From Cerioporus squamosus (Eukaryota; Basidiomycota; Agaricomycetes; Polyporales; Polyporaceae), in contig JABYQS010000218.1 in assembly GCA_022592435.1 (NCBI GenBank), forward strand, positions 1 to 53,966: DNA of 53,966 nt, written 5' to 3'. Shown here piece after piece: positions 44,785 to 53,966 of this stretch (positions are counted from its first letter, which is position 1; each line of letters opens with the position of its first letter). The notes below the pieces were generated by a model. It made no database searches and was not told the origin of the DNA. It saw nothing but the letters and a program-made list of their open reading frames with translations. Made by a program: the position numbers and the translations under genes.

Positions 44785-47700
44785 CTATGTATCAGGCAAG
44801 TCATCTTGGTCTGAGTCGCTGTCTGCATCTGGAACAATCTGCTCAGCGTTATTAGCAAACACTGCTCGTGCGAGGTCATGGCTGCGGTCGATGATTCCCC
44901 AGGACTTGCGCGACCGTACACGTCCCACCACAGCTTGAACGGCGGAGAGATTGACGATCGTCTCAGCTCGGTAGGTGTCATAGAGTGTGAGCTGGGTTGC
45001 TGCATCCTCTCCTCGAGTGTTGCAAGGCCGGACATATGCAAGGAGGAGAGTCGTTCCGCCTAGGGTGTCCCAGTGAGGGACAGGATCGAAACTGATCTCG
45101 AAGACAGCAAGCAAGATGCCGTACTGCACGACATCTCGCAGAGTTCCATCGCGGGCTCGAACCCTTCCATCATACTAGTCAGACAAGTGTCAGCAAGCTG
45201 CTCATGACACATGCAATGGAATGAACATACCCGCACATATGAGCAGTTGCGCTCATATGTCCCGAGCCGTTCGCGTTGACCAATATACGCCCTGATGCTA
45301 TCACCCCCTTCCCCAATGCGGATCTTCGCCCATGCCAGGACCGTGTGTGGCAAGGCCTTTTGATACACCGTGCTTCTGCCTCCGATGAGGGCGGCCAGGT
45401 GCAGCCCTATCAGACGACGAGTGTCCTCGGTCAGCGTATGGTTGGCATAGCAGGGACGTCTCAGGTAGTGGAGAGGATCTGCACATGAAGGGATGTTAGT
45501 CAATACACGGCACAATAGAGTGCAGGGAGCGTACAGCCAGGCACAAGGACTTCACTGTCGGTAGCTCCTCCAGAGTCCTTTCTTGAGGCAAAGAGATCGT
45601 CCTCTTCGAGGTTGTACTTGGCTGTAATCTGAGATGCATGCGCGAAGTTGAGGACACGGCGGTCAAGGTTTGCCCAAGGACGAGAACGTGAGGTGAGAGA
45701 CCTCTTGAGCTTCCCGCAGAAGCGTTCCATGAAGAACGTCCACGTCGCCCACATGGGTCCGCAATGGAGGATGTCGTCGACGATGTGGAGTAGCCCGTGA
45801 ACTACAACCAGGCAAGTGTTGAGCCGCTCGGTTTTGTACTGATAGTAGTAGCGTTCATATCGGTCGACCCATGAGATGATCTTGGCACGTAGCTCCTCGA
45901 GTTCGTCCCGGCGGAGCTCAAACTTCAGTGTGGTGTGCATGATGTCGATGAGATCGCACATGTGCTTGTAGTAGCGCTCATCCTGGAAGCGGCCGCGAAG
46001 GACGATAGGGGCAATGTACATGAACCAGAAGGCCCATGTCTCCGCTGTCCACATGTCGCGTGCAGTGAGGAGGTCAGGGATGGAACCAATGAAGGCAGCA
46101 GGAATTAGGGGGACGGCGTTGCGGGTCTCGTCTCGGATCTCCTCCCATATCTTCTCTGGGATGACGAACCGGCCTTCAAGGTCCTTGAAACGCCCCATCC
46201 ACATTGCGATGAGATTGGGCACATTGTTCTCAGAGAACAAGTGCATCCATTCCCAAGGAAATGAGTGGGCATAGTCAAGAGCAGAGCGCACGCGACGGCC
46301 GAGAGCCGGCCCGATGAAGTCAGGCCTATCGGTGCGGATGCCATAGTATTGGCCGAGCTGGTCCCGATATGTCGCGGTAGGAGCAGCGGTGATCTTCTCA
46401 ACCTGGGCAAGGATCTCCTCGTGTGTGCGAAGCGGGAGATCCTGTGGGTCCCAACGCGAGCGAGCTTCGCCTCGGATATGAGGCTGCTCGAGAGGAACAT
46501 AGTAGTTCGTCTTGCCTGGCATGCGAACACCACGTATGCTGCATGAGCGACAAGGGACAATTGCGTTGACTCCACGCATATTGAGGAGCTTCATGATGGC
46601 GATGATGTCGCCTAGACAGAAGATGCAGTAGCCATGTAGGAGGAATACCTCGCGCTGAAGCGCGTCGAAGGTGGGGACACCATGTGCAAGTTTTGCGCAC
46701 TCATCTTCGAAGGGAATGAGGAAGGACCAGAGATGCTTCGGCGACAGAGGGCCGCCAATGACACCTATGCAGATGAGGTTCTCCAGATGAGTGCGAACCT
46801 CGGGTGGGAGGTTGTAGTTGAGCAGGAGGAGGGGTGTCGCAGATGGACCACCTCTATTGCGCTTGAACAAGAGGTATCCATCGCATGAGAGCGCCAGCGC
46901 GATGTCGCGTGGATCGGAGAAGTGATAGTGCGAGAGCTCCGTGCCATCGACGTTAACGTGTGTCTTGCAGAGTCGCTTGTAATGTTCCGAGCTGAACACG
47001 TCCTTGATGGTATTGGGGATATCGATGAACTTGTCGCGATACTGGAGTGACTTGATGAGACGGATACATTGGTACAGTGCTTGGAGACGAGGGATGAATG
47101 GAATGTAGCAGAAGTATCGCCGTGGCACTCCAGCCTTTGTCCGGCGGGGCTGCGCGCACTCCGGTATGGGACAGCGGTCCGCATCCGAATATTTGCCCAG
47201 ATAACAGACACAAGAGTTGATACAACACTCGTACCACTCTGGTTTGAGCCCAGACAGAGCCGCAACACGGTGGAGAAGAACCCAGTCTGAGTTCAGATGG
47301 AGTCGGCGGCGGAATGCATGACGAAACTTGTCATATGTTGCACGGGACACATTGGCGAGATACCGCAGCCGGAAGGCGCAAACGTTGTCATGCTCCTCCT
47401 CCGTGAGCTCATGTGTCACTACACGCAGTATCAGAGCTATGAAAAGCACATTTTGACACAGCATGGACTCACAGACATCATGCCTACTGGCCTCTGCTTC
47501 TTCTTCAAGCCGTGCAACTAGTTCCTCTCCGACTTCTTCTATCAAGCGAGTGCGCTCGTCCGGAAGGTCTTCAGGCTCTCCGGAGTACCTCAGCTCGTCC
47601 GGAAGATTCTCTGGCCCTGGAGAGGGTGCCTGAGATGGCGGAGGTGAGTCTGATTCGACCTCCACCTCCAGTTCGGAGTGATGATCACGTGTCAGGACTG

Positions 47701-48013
47701 CATCTGAACTTGAGCCCGAGGTGGACTGGCTGAGGGACCGTGCTCGCAGCTGGATGTCGGGATCTGGCTCTTCTTCTAGTATAGGCCCATCCTCTACAAT
47801 CCCTAGGGGTGGATTCTCATGTGAATGTTCAGAGACTGAGCGATCTGAGCCTGGATCAGACCCAGATTGTGAAGCGGACTCGGAGGAAGCACTGCTTGAG
47901 AGCGCGTAGAGTTTCTGGCCAGCCAGACGAACAGCCCGGTAGTGACGGCAGCGTGTGCGATAGCTCACAGATTTGCCACATGTAGAGGTACAGTGACAGT
48001 GACGCTTGGCCAT
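44785..48013 (-). CDS. tnp2-type transposase (Transposase_21, CACTA/EnSpm superfamily)
   Basis: Four exons in transcript order: 48013..47473, 47418..45535, 45478..45231 and 45174..44785. All joins are in phase and give 1020 residues with no stop. The N-terminus has a Cys/His cluster (RHCHCTSTCG, RCRHYRAVR), then an acidic Ser-rich linker. The tnp2 core, about residues 330-560, includes DVFSSEHYKRL, HYHFSDPRDIALALSCDGYL, LLNYNLPPEVRTH, AIMKLLNMRGVNAIVPCRSC and later DYAHSFPWEWMHLF. The C-terminal part has VHGLLHIVDDILHCGPMW and FFMERFCGKLKRSL, as in other tnp2-type proteins. The first intron (47472..47419) is 54 bases and stop-free. Expected role: excision and insertion of a CACTA-type element. 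I chose the ATG at 48013 (MAKRH); the frame extends upstream to 48157 without a domain. Its intactness suggests recent activity. Confidence 0.9.
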
Positions 48014-48218
48014 CCTGGAGGGTGGGGATACAACAGCATAAACGATCACTGTGCAACATGCATAGACGGGCGTCAGCAGTACCAAAATGGGGTTGCACTG
48101 CAATCGGGAATATCCGAGCGGACCAAGTCCGAGTGAGTCTTGGTCCGTGGGCCTCATTCGACCTGCTTGTTCTCTCTAAGTCCACCATTTACGTTGCCAC
48201 CCTCCTGCTCACCTCGCA
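48014..48218. promoter_or_regulatory. Divergent promoter between transposase and RTC4-like genes
   Basis: About 205 bases separate the two start codons, so the genes must share a compact bidirectional control region. No clear TATA box was found. The head-to-head arrangement suggests co-expression. Confidence 0.5.
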
Positions 48219-51200
48219 ATGCCTGAGAACTCCAGCTCGAAGAAGAAGAAGAAGCAAGAAGCTGTGAAGCCGCCGAAGAAAAGGAAGCTTATACCGCGCC
48301 CACCTGGACAGCTCGGACGTGAGAAGAACGGAGGTTATAACCTCCCGACAGCTATGAATCTTGGCAGAAAAGGCACACCCAAGATGATATACAACCGCAT
48401 CGCCGTACCTATTTTTTCTGTATTTGTTTGAGCGCATATACTCACCCAAGTTTCTCTTTAGCAAGATGTGCGACAACTGGCCAACATACATCTCAACACC
48501 AAGAAGTCATTCAGAAAGCAATCACCGGACGCTGTGACAGCGGTTTGTAAGCTGGTAAGCACCACATCTTTATTCCCTTGTAACTCACCTGGACGCTCCG
48601 TATAGATGGAGAAGAGGCATCCCGATCTTGCCTGCTACGACTCAACCTGGCCAGTGCGAGACCTCCTCACTCAGTACCTCAACAATCACAAGGGCAGGAT
48701 CAAGGATTGGCGCAAGAACAGGCAAGCTCCAGCTGAAGACGATAGGTGGGATCCGTATGGGGCAAGCGTAGACGTCGACCTGGAGGATGAGTCCGACGAT
48801 GACTTGCGTCACAGCGAGCCGGATGGCACTGGCCCGGAGGATGACGCCATGGACATAGACCCTACCGAGCTTTGGCAAGGCAATCAGTATAACCACCTTG
48901 ATGATAGCGCTACTCGCAGCGGGGAGGGCAAGGCTGGAGGCGCAAAGAAGCACGCAACTGGCATGGGCAAGGACTTGAAGAAGGCTTCAGCATCTGGAAC
49001 AGCATCGAAGACAGCTTCAGGTAGCGGCAACAACGACCGCATACAGTCATTGGGCCAGGCAAAGCAGAAGGGTTGGTGTCCACATCTGGTTTCCCCTCCA
49101 TCTGTCGCTGATGTTCACAACTCAATAGCCGCCGCCAATCCAGAAGCCAGTCGGGAAGCAACGCAGGTCAAGGGTCCGACCATCCGGCTGCCGCCAACTG
49201 CTGGCATGACCTTCAACCGCAACCGCAAGAGAATGATAGTAGTAAGCTCTGCCTCTTCCTCCGCTCGTTTTCGAAGCTTGTCTGACCAGTTGGTCTGTCT
49301 AGCTCTCGGATATGTCGGAAGACGAGGAGGAGGACGAGGAAGAGGCGGAGTTGATCAAGCCGTGGACGGCCGGGTGGCAGGATGGCGTTGAAGAAGACTT
49401 CAGGCTGCAGGATGCCACACTGAACCTTCCAGATGTAGCGTCACCAGGACCGTCTGGTAGCACCCAAGGAAGATCGCGCATGGATATCGCACTGGTACGC
49501 CTGCGATCCGATCATAGAGTGACCATGATTGATACTATCTCACCGATAGCCGTCACCTCTGCGCGGGCCTACTCCGAGTCCTCTCCCACTCAAGGGCAAA
49601 GGGAAGCAGCGTGCTCAGCCTGTGCGGACACCAACTCCTGTCAGAAGTGATGATGACGGTTCAAGCATTGGTTCGGTGTTACAAGAGATTCGGGAGGACG
49701 ACATCGACGAGGAGAAGAGCAGAAACCCAAACCCCACTATGTGTCCTGAGACCGGTTGTCGGGACCTCATCCCTGAGACCCGGAGTGGCAAGCTCGCTCT
49801 GCTGCTCCGGACCCGTGCACACGCTCTCATCAATAATCAAGCTGACCAGCAGCGCATGCGAGAACTCCACTACGCGATCTGCCAGGAGGTCAAGGCTGCC
49901 TTGCTCGTGGACGTTGCGCAGGCGTCGGGATGGCCCATGACATTCAAACCAGCTACGCTGTCAAGTGCTGTAGAGACACTCCAAACGCGCATCGCGGAGA
50001 TTGCACGCAACCCGGAGGAACTGTCGGTCATGTGGCGGGTCCAGGGGCTCAAGACTCCTCTCTCGACGATTGCGGCTATTTGGCAAAAGGGCAGCGGGCG
50101 AGACTCCGCCCTTGCCCTTGGTACAGCAATTGTGGCGGCGAGGGTCGGATTGTGAGTGTGGATGTCCTCTCCGAACTGCTTGACGGAACTAATACCAGAT
50201 GCACACAACAGTTTCGGCGAGCAAGGAGAAGCTGTGATTCTCTCCGTCCTTGAACGCATCCTGCCTGAATGGGAGCTGAAGACGGTGGCTGACGCATACT
50301 ACCCTCTGCCAGAGGATGCCTTTCGCCACCTGATTCTAGCCCCAGAGGTCGCAGTGATGTTGATCAGCGCGATGCGAAAGATTCCGCGACTTGAAGCTGT
50401 TGAGGTCATGCTGAAAAGCTCGAACTACGGCTACTCGAGGTTCACCTTGGACAACAGCACTCCGATGGCTGACGCCACGAACATGGTTATCGCGGAGAAC
50501 CATCGGTTGTACCGGCAGCTCGAGGTGAGTCTGTGTTGATGCTCCTCAGTAACAGGCACTGATGTAGAACCTGTCACCGCCTGGTCAGAAACAACATGAT
50601 GCGGAGACTGTGAAGGGCTTGGTGGATGTGCAGCCTGCTCCACTCGTCGCATTGTCAGCGCAGAGCGGGGCCCGCATTACCCGGAGTGCAGTCCGGCAAG
50701 CTGCAGCTGCCAGCTCCTCAGGCATCACAGCGGACGCAGCACCTGTGCCCGCGACGAACACCCCGGCAGCGAGCACTGCAGGAGCTCGTGGAGCTCCCAT
50801 GAAGACCACCAAGCCCCACCCAAGGCCCGTCAAGAAGGACAAGGCGGCCGAGGGCAAGAAGGCAGAAACAGCGAAACCTGCTGGCGGTCCCCGCATCCTC
50901 AGCTTGACAGATTTCCCCCCGGTACGTCCCATATCTTCTCAGGACCATCATGGCATTAGTCTGACGTGAGCCCAGCCATCCGCTCCGAAAGGTCGCGCAG
51001 GACTCTACGTCGCTGAACCTCTCCCTCATCACCGACGCTCTCTCTTCCGTCAGACTCTCTCTCACTGTCGCCAAACCTCTCTCTCTGTCGCCAAACCTCT
51101 CTCTCCGTCTCGAAACCTCTCGCTCAGTCGCCAAACTGCTCGCTCAGTCGCCAAACCTCTCTCTCTGTCGCCAAACCTCTCTCTCCGTCTCGAAACCTCT

Positions 51201-51533
51201 CGCTCAGTCGCCAAACTGCTCGCTCAGTCGCCAAACCTCTCTCTCTGTCGCCAAACCTCTCTCTCCGTCTCGAAACCTCTCGCTCAGTCGCCACACTGCT
51301 TGCTCAGTCGCCAAACTGCTCGCTCTGTTGTCTGCATGTACTTGTCAACATTATTCCATTATTCCCGCTCTTGTTCACCTCTACCTCCACCCTCCTTCAC
51401 TTGCGGACTCACTGTTCTGCCTACATCTCTCTCGCTGGTTCACCAGCTAGAACGCTCGGTCAGATACTGGTATGCGCTACATCTTTCACGTACATATTAC
51501 CACACGCTCGTTGCTGTAGATGCATGTCATTGA
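48219..51533 (+). CDS. RTC4-like domain protein with repeat-encoded C-terminus
   Basis: Eight exons: 48219..48404, 48462..48554, 48606..49241, 49303..49494, 49550..50151, 50212..50524, 50568..50921 and 50976..51533. They join in phase to 977 residues without a stop. The N-terminus is Lys-rich (KKKKKQEAVKPPKKRKL, a likely nuclear signal). Acidic and Ser/Gly-rich linkers follow. Residues of about 430-670 resemble the RTC4 C-terminal domain: MCPETGCRDLI, a helical stretch, ASGWPMTFKPATLSSAVE, FFGEQGEAVILSVLERILPE, then YYPLPEDAFRHLILAPEVAV and SSNYGYSRF. RTC4 is known from yeast as 'restriction of telomere capping'; the molecular role of these basidiomycete proteins is unknown. After an Ala/Lys/Pro linker, the last exon runs through a 20-bp minisatellite encoding Ser/Leu/Arg-rich repeats. 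It is divergent from the transposase, so possibly an accessory gene of the element. Confidence 0.75.
51008..51328 (+). repeat. 20-bp minisatellite in 80-bp higher-order units
   Basis: About sixteen 20-bp units of the type CTCTCTGTCGCCAAACCTCT; the first three are degenerate. From 51081 they follow a fixed order of four variants: CTCTCTGTCGCCAAACCTCT, CTCTCCGTCTCGAAACCTCT, CGCTCAGTCGCCAAACTGCT and CGCTCAGTCGCCAAACCTCT. This 80-bp set occurs at 51081, 51161 and 51241, the third with changes. All of it stays open in the frame of the RTC4-like gene. Because 20 is not a multiple of 3, successive units are read in all three frames. Confidence 0.9.
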
Positions 51534-51597
51534 TAACACTTGAAGGATATATTGAACGCAATTGCCCCAGCAGACAGCATGTACAACCAACTACATG

Positions 51598-53733
51598 CTA
51601 AAGCCCCTTCGGCTGCATGGCCGCGCGTGTCCTCGACCTCGTAACTCGACCAGACAACAATGGTATAGTACCGACCCCTGCATCCCGACTTTCCAGCTGC
51701 TTGCGCTTACCTAGAACGACACTGGACAGAGGAGTATCCGTGTCCGAGTCATCCTCCTCCACGTCATCCGGATCTTCGTCTGGGATAGTGTCGCTGTCTT
51801 CTGCCCCGTATGGGGCTTCCTCTTCTTCTAGAGCACGCAGCTGGGCTCGGATGCGGTGCATATAGCTGGAGACAACTTGCAGCCCTTTCTGTATATCTCT
51901 CTTGCGCGGATTCTTGTACGGCCGTCCAGGCTTGCCTGTCCGGTGCTGAGCTATGTGAGTACTCGAGTAGGTAAGCCCACTGACAATGCTCACCGTCTTT
52001 TTACGACCGGGCTTCCACTTCACGCTCACGTCTTGCACGTTCTCCACCATCTCCCGGAATGACGCTATGCCAACAGTCGTATTGTTCGAGAGACATCGCA
52101 TGCCTGGAGCAAGCATCTGAAACCTTGACTCGTCAGTACAGTACTGGAAGAACGGCCGCCTTCTCTGCGCACCAGCTGATCATTCAGAGCAAGATGCCAC
52201 GACTCTGGCCGGCGCGCTCGGATCACGGAATAGAACTTCACAGATCCCTGCTTATAAACGTACACCGGCAAGATCTTGTACGAACGCTCGGTGATGGCAA
52301 TGGACGAGCTATCAAACTCGTCTCCTAAAGCACATGTCAGACGTGTCATACAGATGAAGTCAAAGCGCTACTCACCGATAGTATGGGTCTGGTCCAACAG
52401 ACCTGATGACGCCAGCTGGTTATAGAAGTCTGGGCTTACATTCACGAAGCTCTTTCGGTAGACGTGGACATAGCGGGATATATAGTTGCGGTGCGACCGG
52501 TAGTTGAAAGCGAATGGATTTGGATGGTTTGCTGGCGGAGCGACAACCTCCAGGAAGTGATCTGATGACCACAGGGCCATGTACTGGACAAGAATGTCCA
52601 AGAAAACGGTCGAACTCCGGCTTGTCAGCGCAAAGCTGGATCGTCGGCATGCCTGGCCAGAGTCCGACAAGGTGCAGGCGATCATTCGCAGTATGCTTCC
52701 CTAGACCGTTGAAAACAGTCTACACGGCGTATAGAGAGACAATGATGGGAAGTTGCGCTGCACGGCATTCGGATGGGCGACGACCTCCGATCTCCATGCT
52801 GCTACTCGTTCCATTGCCTCACCGGTTTCATTCGCCCAGTCGGGACCGTGGTCTTCGTCCATAGCATTGACCAGAACTAGCTATGAGTGAGAATGGTTCG
52901 CAAGAGAGCGACTGAACCCGACACTGACCTGAGATCCCACCGTCAGGTCTCCATCCATCCAGAGCTGACTACGGCTCAGGACATGCAGGCGCACCAGACG
53001 AGCAAAATCAGTGACAAGGATAGCACAGTCTTGACATACGACCGCTGCAAATATGTTGATATATCGGTCACTGAAGTCGACCGCTGCAGGAGAACCTGGA
53101 ACAACAAAGCGCGATGGCAAGGCGAACGACCTCAGCCGCTTTGCCTTTGCCTTGTTCTTGTTGGGACCAGGTCGGCAGTGTTCCGTCAAGGCGTAGAAGT
53201 CTTCAAGGGATACAACGAAAACTGAGGCTTCGAGGCTGAGGTGAATACAGACGGCGTGCTGTCAGAATTGACATGGGAGTTAAAGCATGGCAGTAAGTGG
53301 AACACTGTCACTTACATAACCTGCAGCAATCACAGCTCCTTGCCTCTTGATGCGACTGAGACAGGGCCATCCGCCAACAAACGCAAGAGGGGAGCGAACT
53401 TCTTCCATGCCCTCGACTTGACGCGTTCCGCATCGAATGGATCGGGCTTTGGTTCCTCCATGCGATCCAACGGCTCTTCGATGGCTGGGTCGTAGCCAAG
53501 GGATGTCCAGGTCAGGGTGTCGTAGCTTTTGGTCTTTGTTCCAACAGCATGGCACCGGAAGAAAAACTTCCAATGTCCTGCATGGCACACATACATCAGT
53601 AATAAGCTTCCCGCCAACCATGGTAGAGCTCGGACTCACCGAGAAGCATCAGTCCATCATTTTTTTTGGGATAATTGTCTATGAGTGTCCGGAGATTATG
53701 TTCAATCGCCTTCAGGACGTCTACTTCGGGCAT
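51598..53733 (-). CDS. Unrecognised multi-exon protein (exon borders partly uncertain)
   Basis: Protein-like pieces run along the minus strand. Exon 1 is 53733..53640 (MPEVDVLKAIEHNLRTLIDN), joined in phase 1 to exon 2 from 53577 (GHWKFFFRCHAVGTKTKSYD, then RVKSRAWKKFAPLLRLLADG). Further blocks are FYALTEHCRPGPNKNKAKA with AAVDFSDRYINIF (about 53190-52930), NAMDEDHGPDWANETGEAME, VGLWPGMPTIQLCADKPEFD, NYRSHRNYISRYVHVYRKSF, FDSSSIAITERSYKILPVYV and finally VSVKWKPGRKKTVSIV with GKPGRPYKNPRKRD, a basic AT-hook-like patch, and an acidic end. I do not recognise the family. The joins around 53330-53230 and 52900-52600 do not resolve cleanly, so it may be damaged. It is convergent with the RTC4-like gene, whose stop is 65 bases away. 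It may be cargo of the element. Confidence 0.5.
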
Positions 53734-53966
53734 GGGTGACGTATCCGCGAACGAAGTAGCAAGTAGACGAGTACGAATGAAGACGAGCTCGCGACGTCGC
53801 GCCTCAGAGTCAGTCGACGCGACCTGTCACCCAGTGTGACACTAGCGCCCGGCTGAATGTCAAAGTCGCAATTGTTAACGAACGTCTTATGCACAAACTC
53901 CCTATTTTTTTGCTTCAACGCAACTCTAATAGATGTAGGCTACCTAGAGAAATTGTTTTCACCCGT

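Larger units (their letters stand above)
41951..53966. mobile_element. Putative CACTA-like (tnp2) DNA transposon, right end not in window
   Basis: The core is an apparently intact tnp2 transposase gene (44785-48013, minus) facing a divergent RTC4-like gene (48219-51533, plus). The proposed left end is CACTACGGGAAGTAAACCC at 41951, beginning with the CACTA signature. Short repeats of ATCAATGT lie just inside it in both orientations (42043, 42073, 42098, 42190), as expected for subterminal repeats. No matching inverted end was found before the window closes, so the limits are a hypothesis. The 2.6 kb between the repeats and the transposase stop holds no supported gene. The unknown gene at 51598-53733 may be cargo or a neighbour. 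Confidence 0.5.

Noticed and set aside
51008..51328. Regular repeats that might suggest a CRISPR array
   Set aside because: There are no unique spacers: 20-bp units are contiguous variants of one another in a eukaryotic coding exon.

Overview
This window looks like the genome of a filamentous basidiomycete, most likely an Agaricomycete (a Polyporales-type white-rot fungus is my guess). The genes are GC-rich and broken by many short GT-AG introns of about 45-70 bases. The recognisable products (DUF6699, DUF4246, RTC4-like, HMG-box and tnp2 transposase proteins) are typical of that group. No rRNA, tRNA or CRISPR was seen. Exon joins were worked out by eye from splice signals, reading frame and family resemblance; no transcript data were available.

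Layout. 0.1-1.7 kb (+): Ser/Pro-rich MTEY protein. 3.35-5.34 kb (-): MetE-like methyltransferase. 6.7-7.9 kb (+): C2H2 zinc-finger protein. 8.2-12.4 kb (+): three tandem members of an uncharacterised gene family, one a pseudogene and two carrying two modules each. 14.3-15.1 kb (-): a paralogue of the first gene. 18.9-26.3 kb (-): four more members of the family, with a DUF4246 gene between them. 27.0-29.1 kb (+): TBC/RabGAP (TBC1D20/Gyp8 type). 29.5-30.7 kb (-): DUF6699 protein with an apparent frameshift. 31.2-31.6 kb (+): RidA protein. 36.0-37.7 kb (+): HMG-box transcription factor. 44.8-53.7 kb: a tnp2-type (CACTA-like) transposase divergent from an RTC4-like gene, followed by an unknown multi-exon gene. 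Long stretches at 12.4-14.3, 15.1-18.8, 31.6-36.0 and 37.7-44.8 kb hold no gene I can defend.

The most interesting content is the family at 8-26 kb. Each protein starts with a short C-x(7-13)-C-x(10-15)-[FY]-C-x2-[HC] knuckle. A charged, probably coiled-coil stretch, an H-x-x-[RQ]-[RQ]-F motif, a second helical segment and usually a short hydrophobic C-terminal exon follow. Paralogues share the intron pattern: phase 1 after the RF motif, phase 0 before the hydrophobic tail, and phase 2 between fused modules. Seven loci, one of them dead, in 18 kb suggest a rapidly turning-over family of tail-anchored membrane proteins. Their function is unknown.

The second notable object is the right-hand element: an apparently intact 1020-residue transposase head-to-head with a 977-residue RTC4-like protein. 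The C-terminus of the latter is encoded by a 20-bp minisatellite arranged in 80-bp higher-order units.
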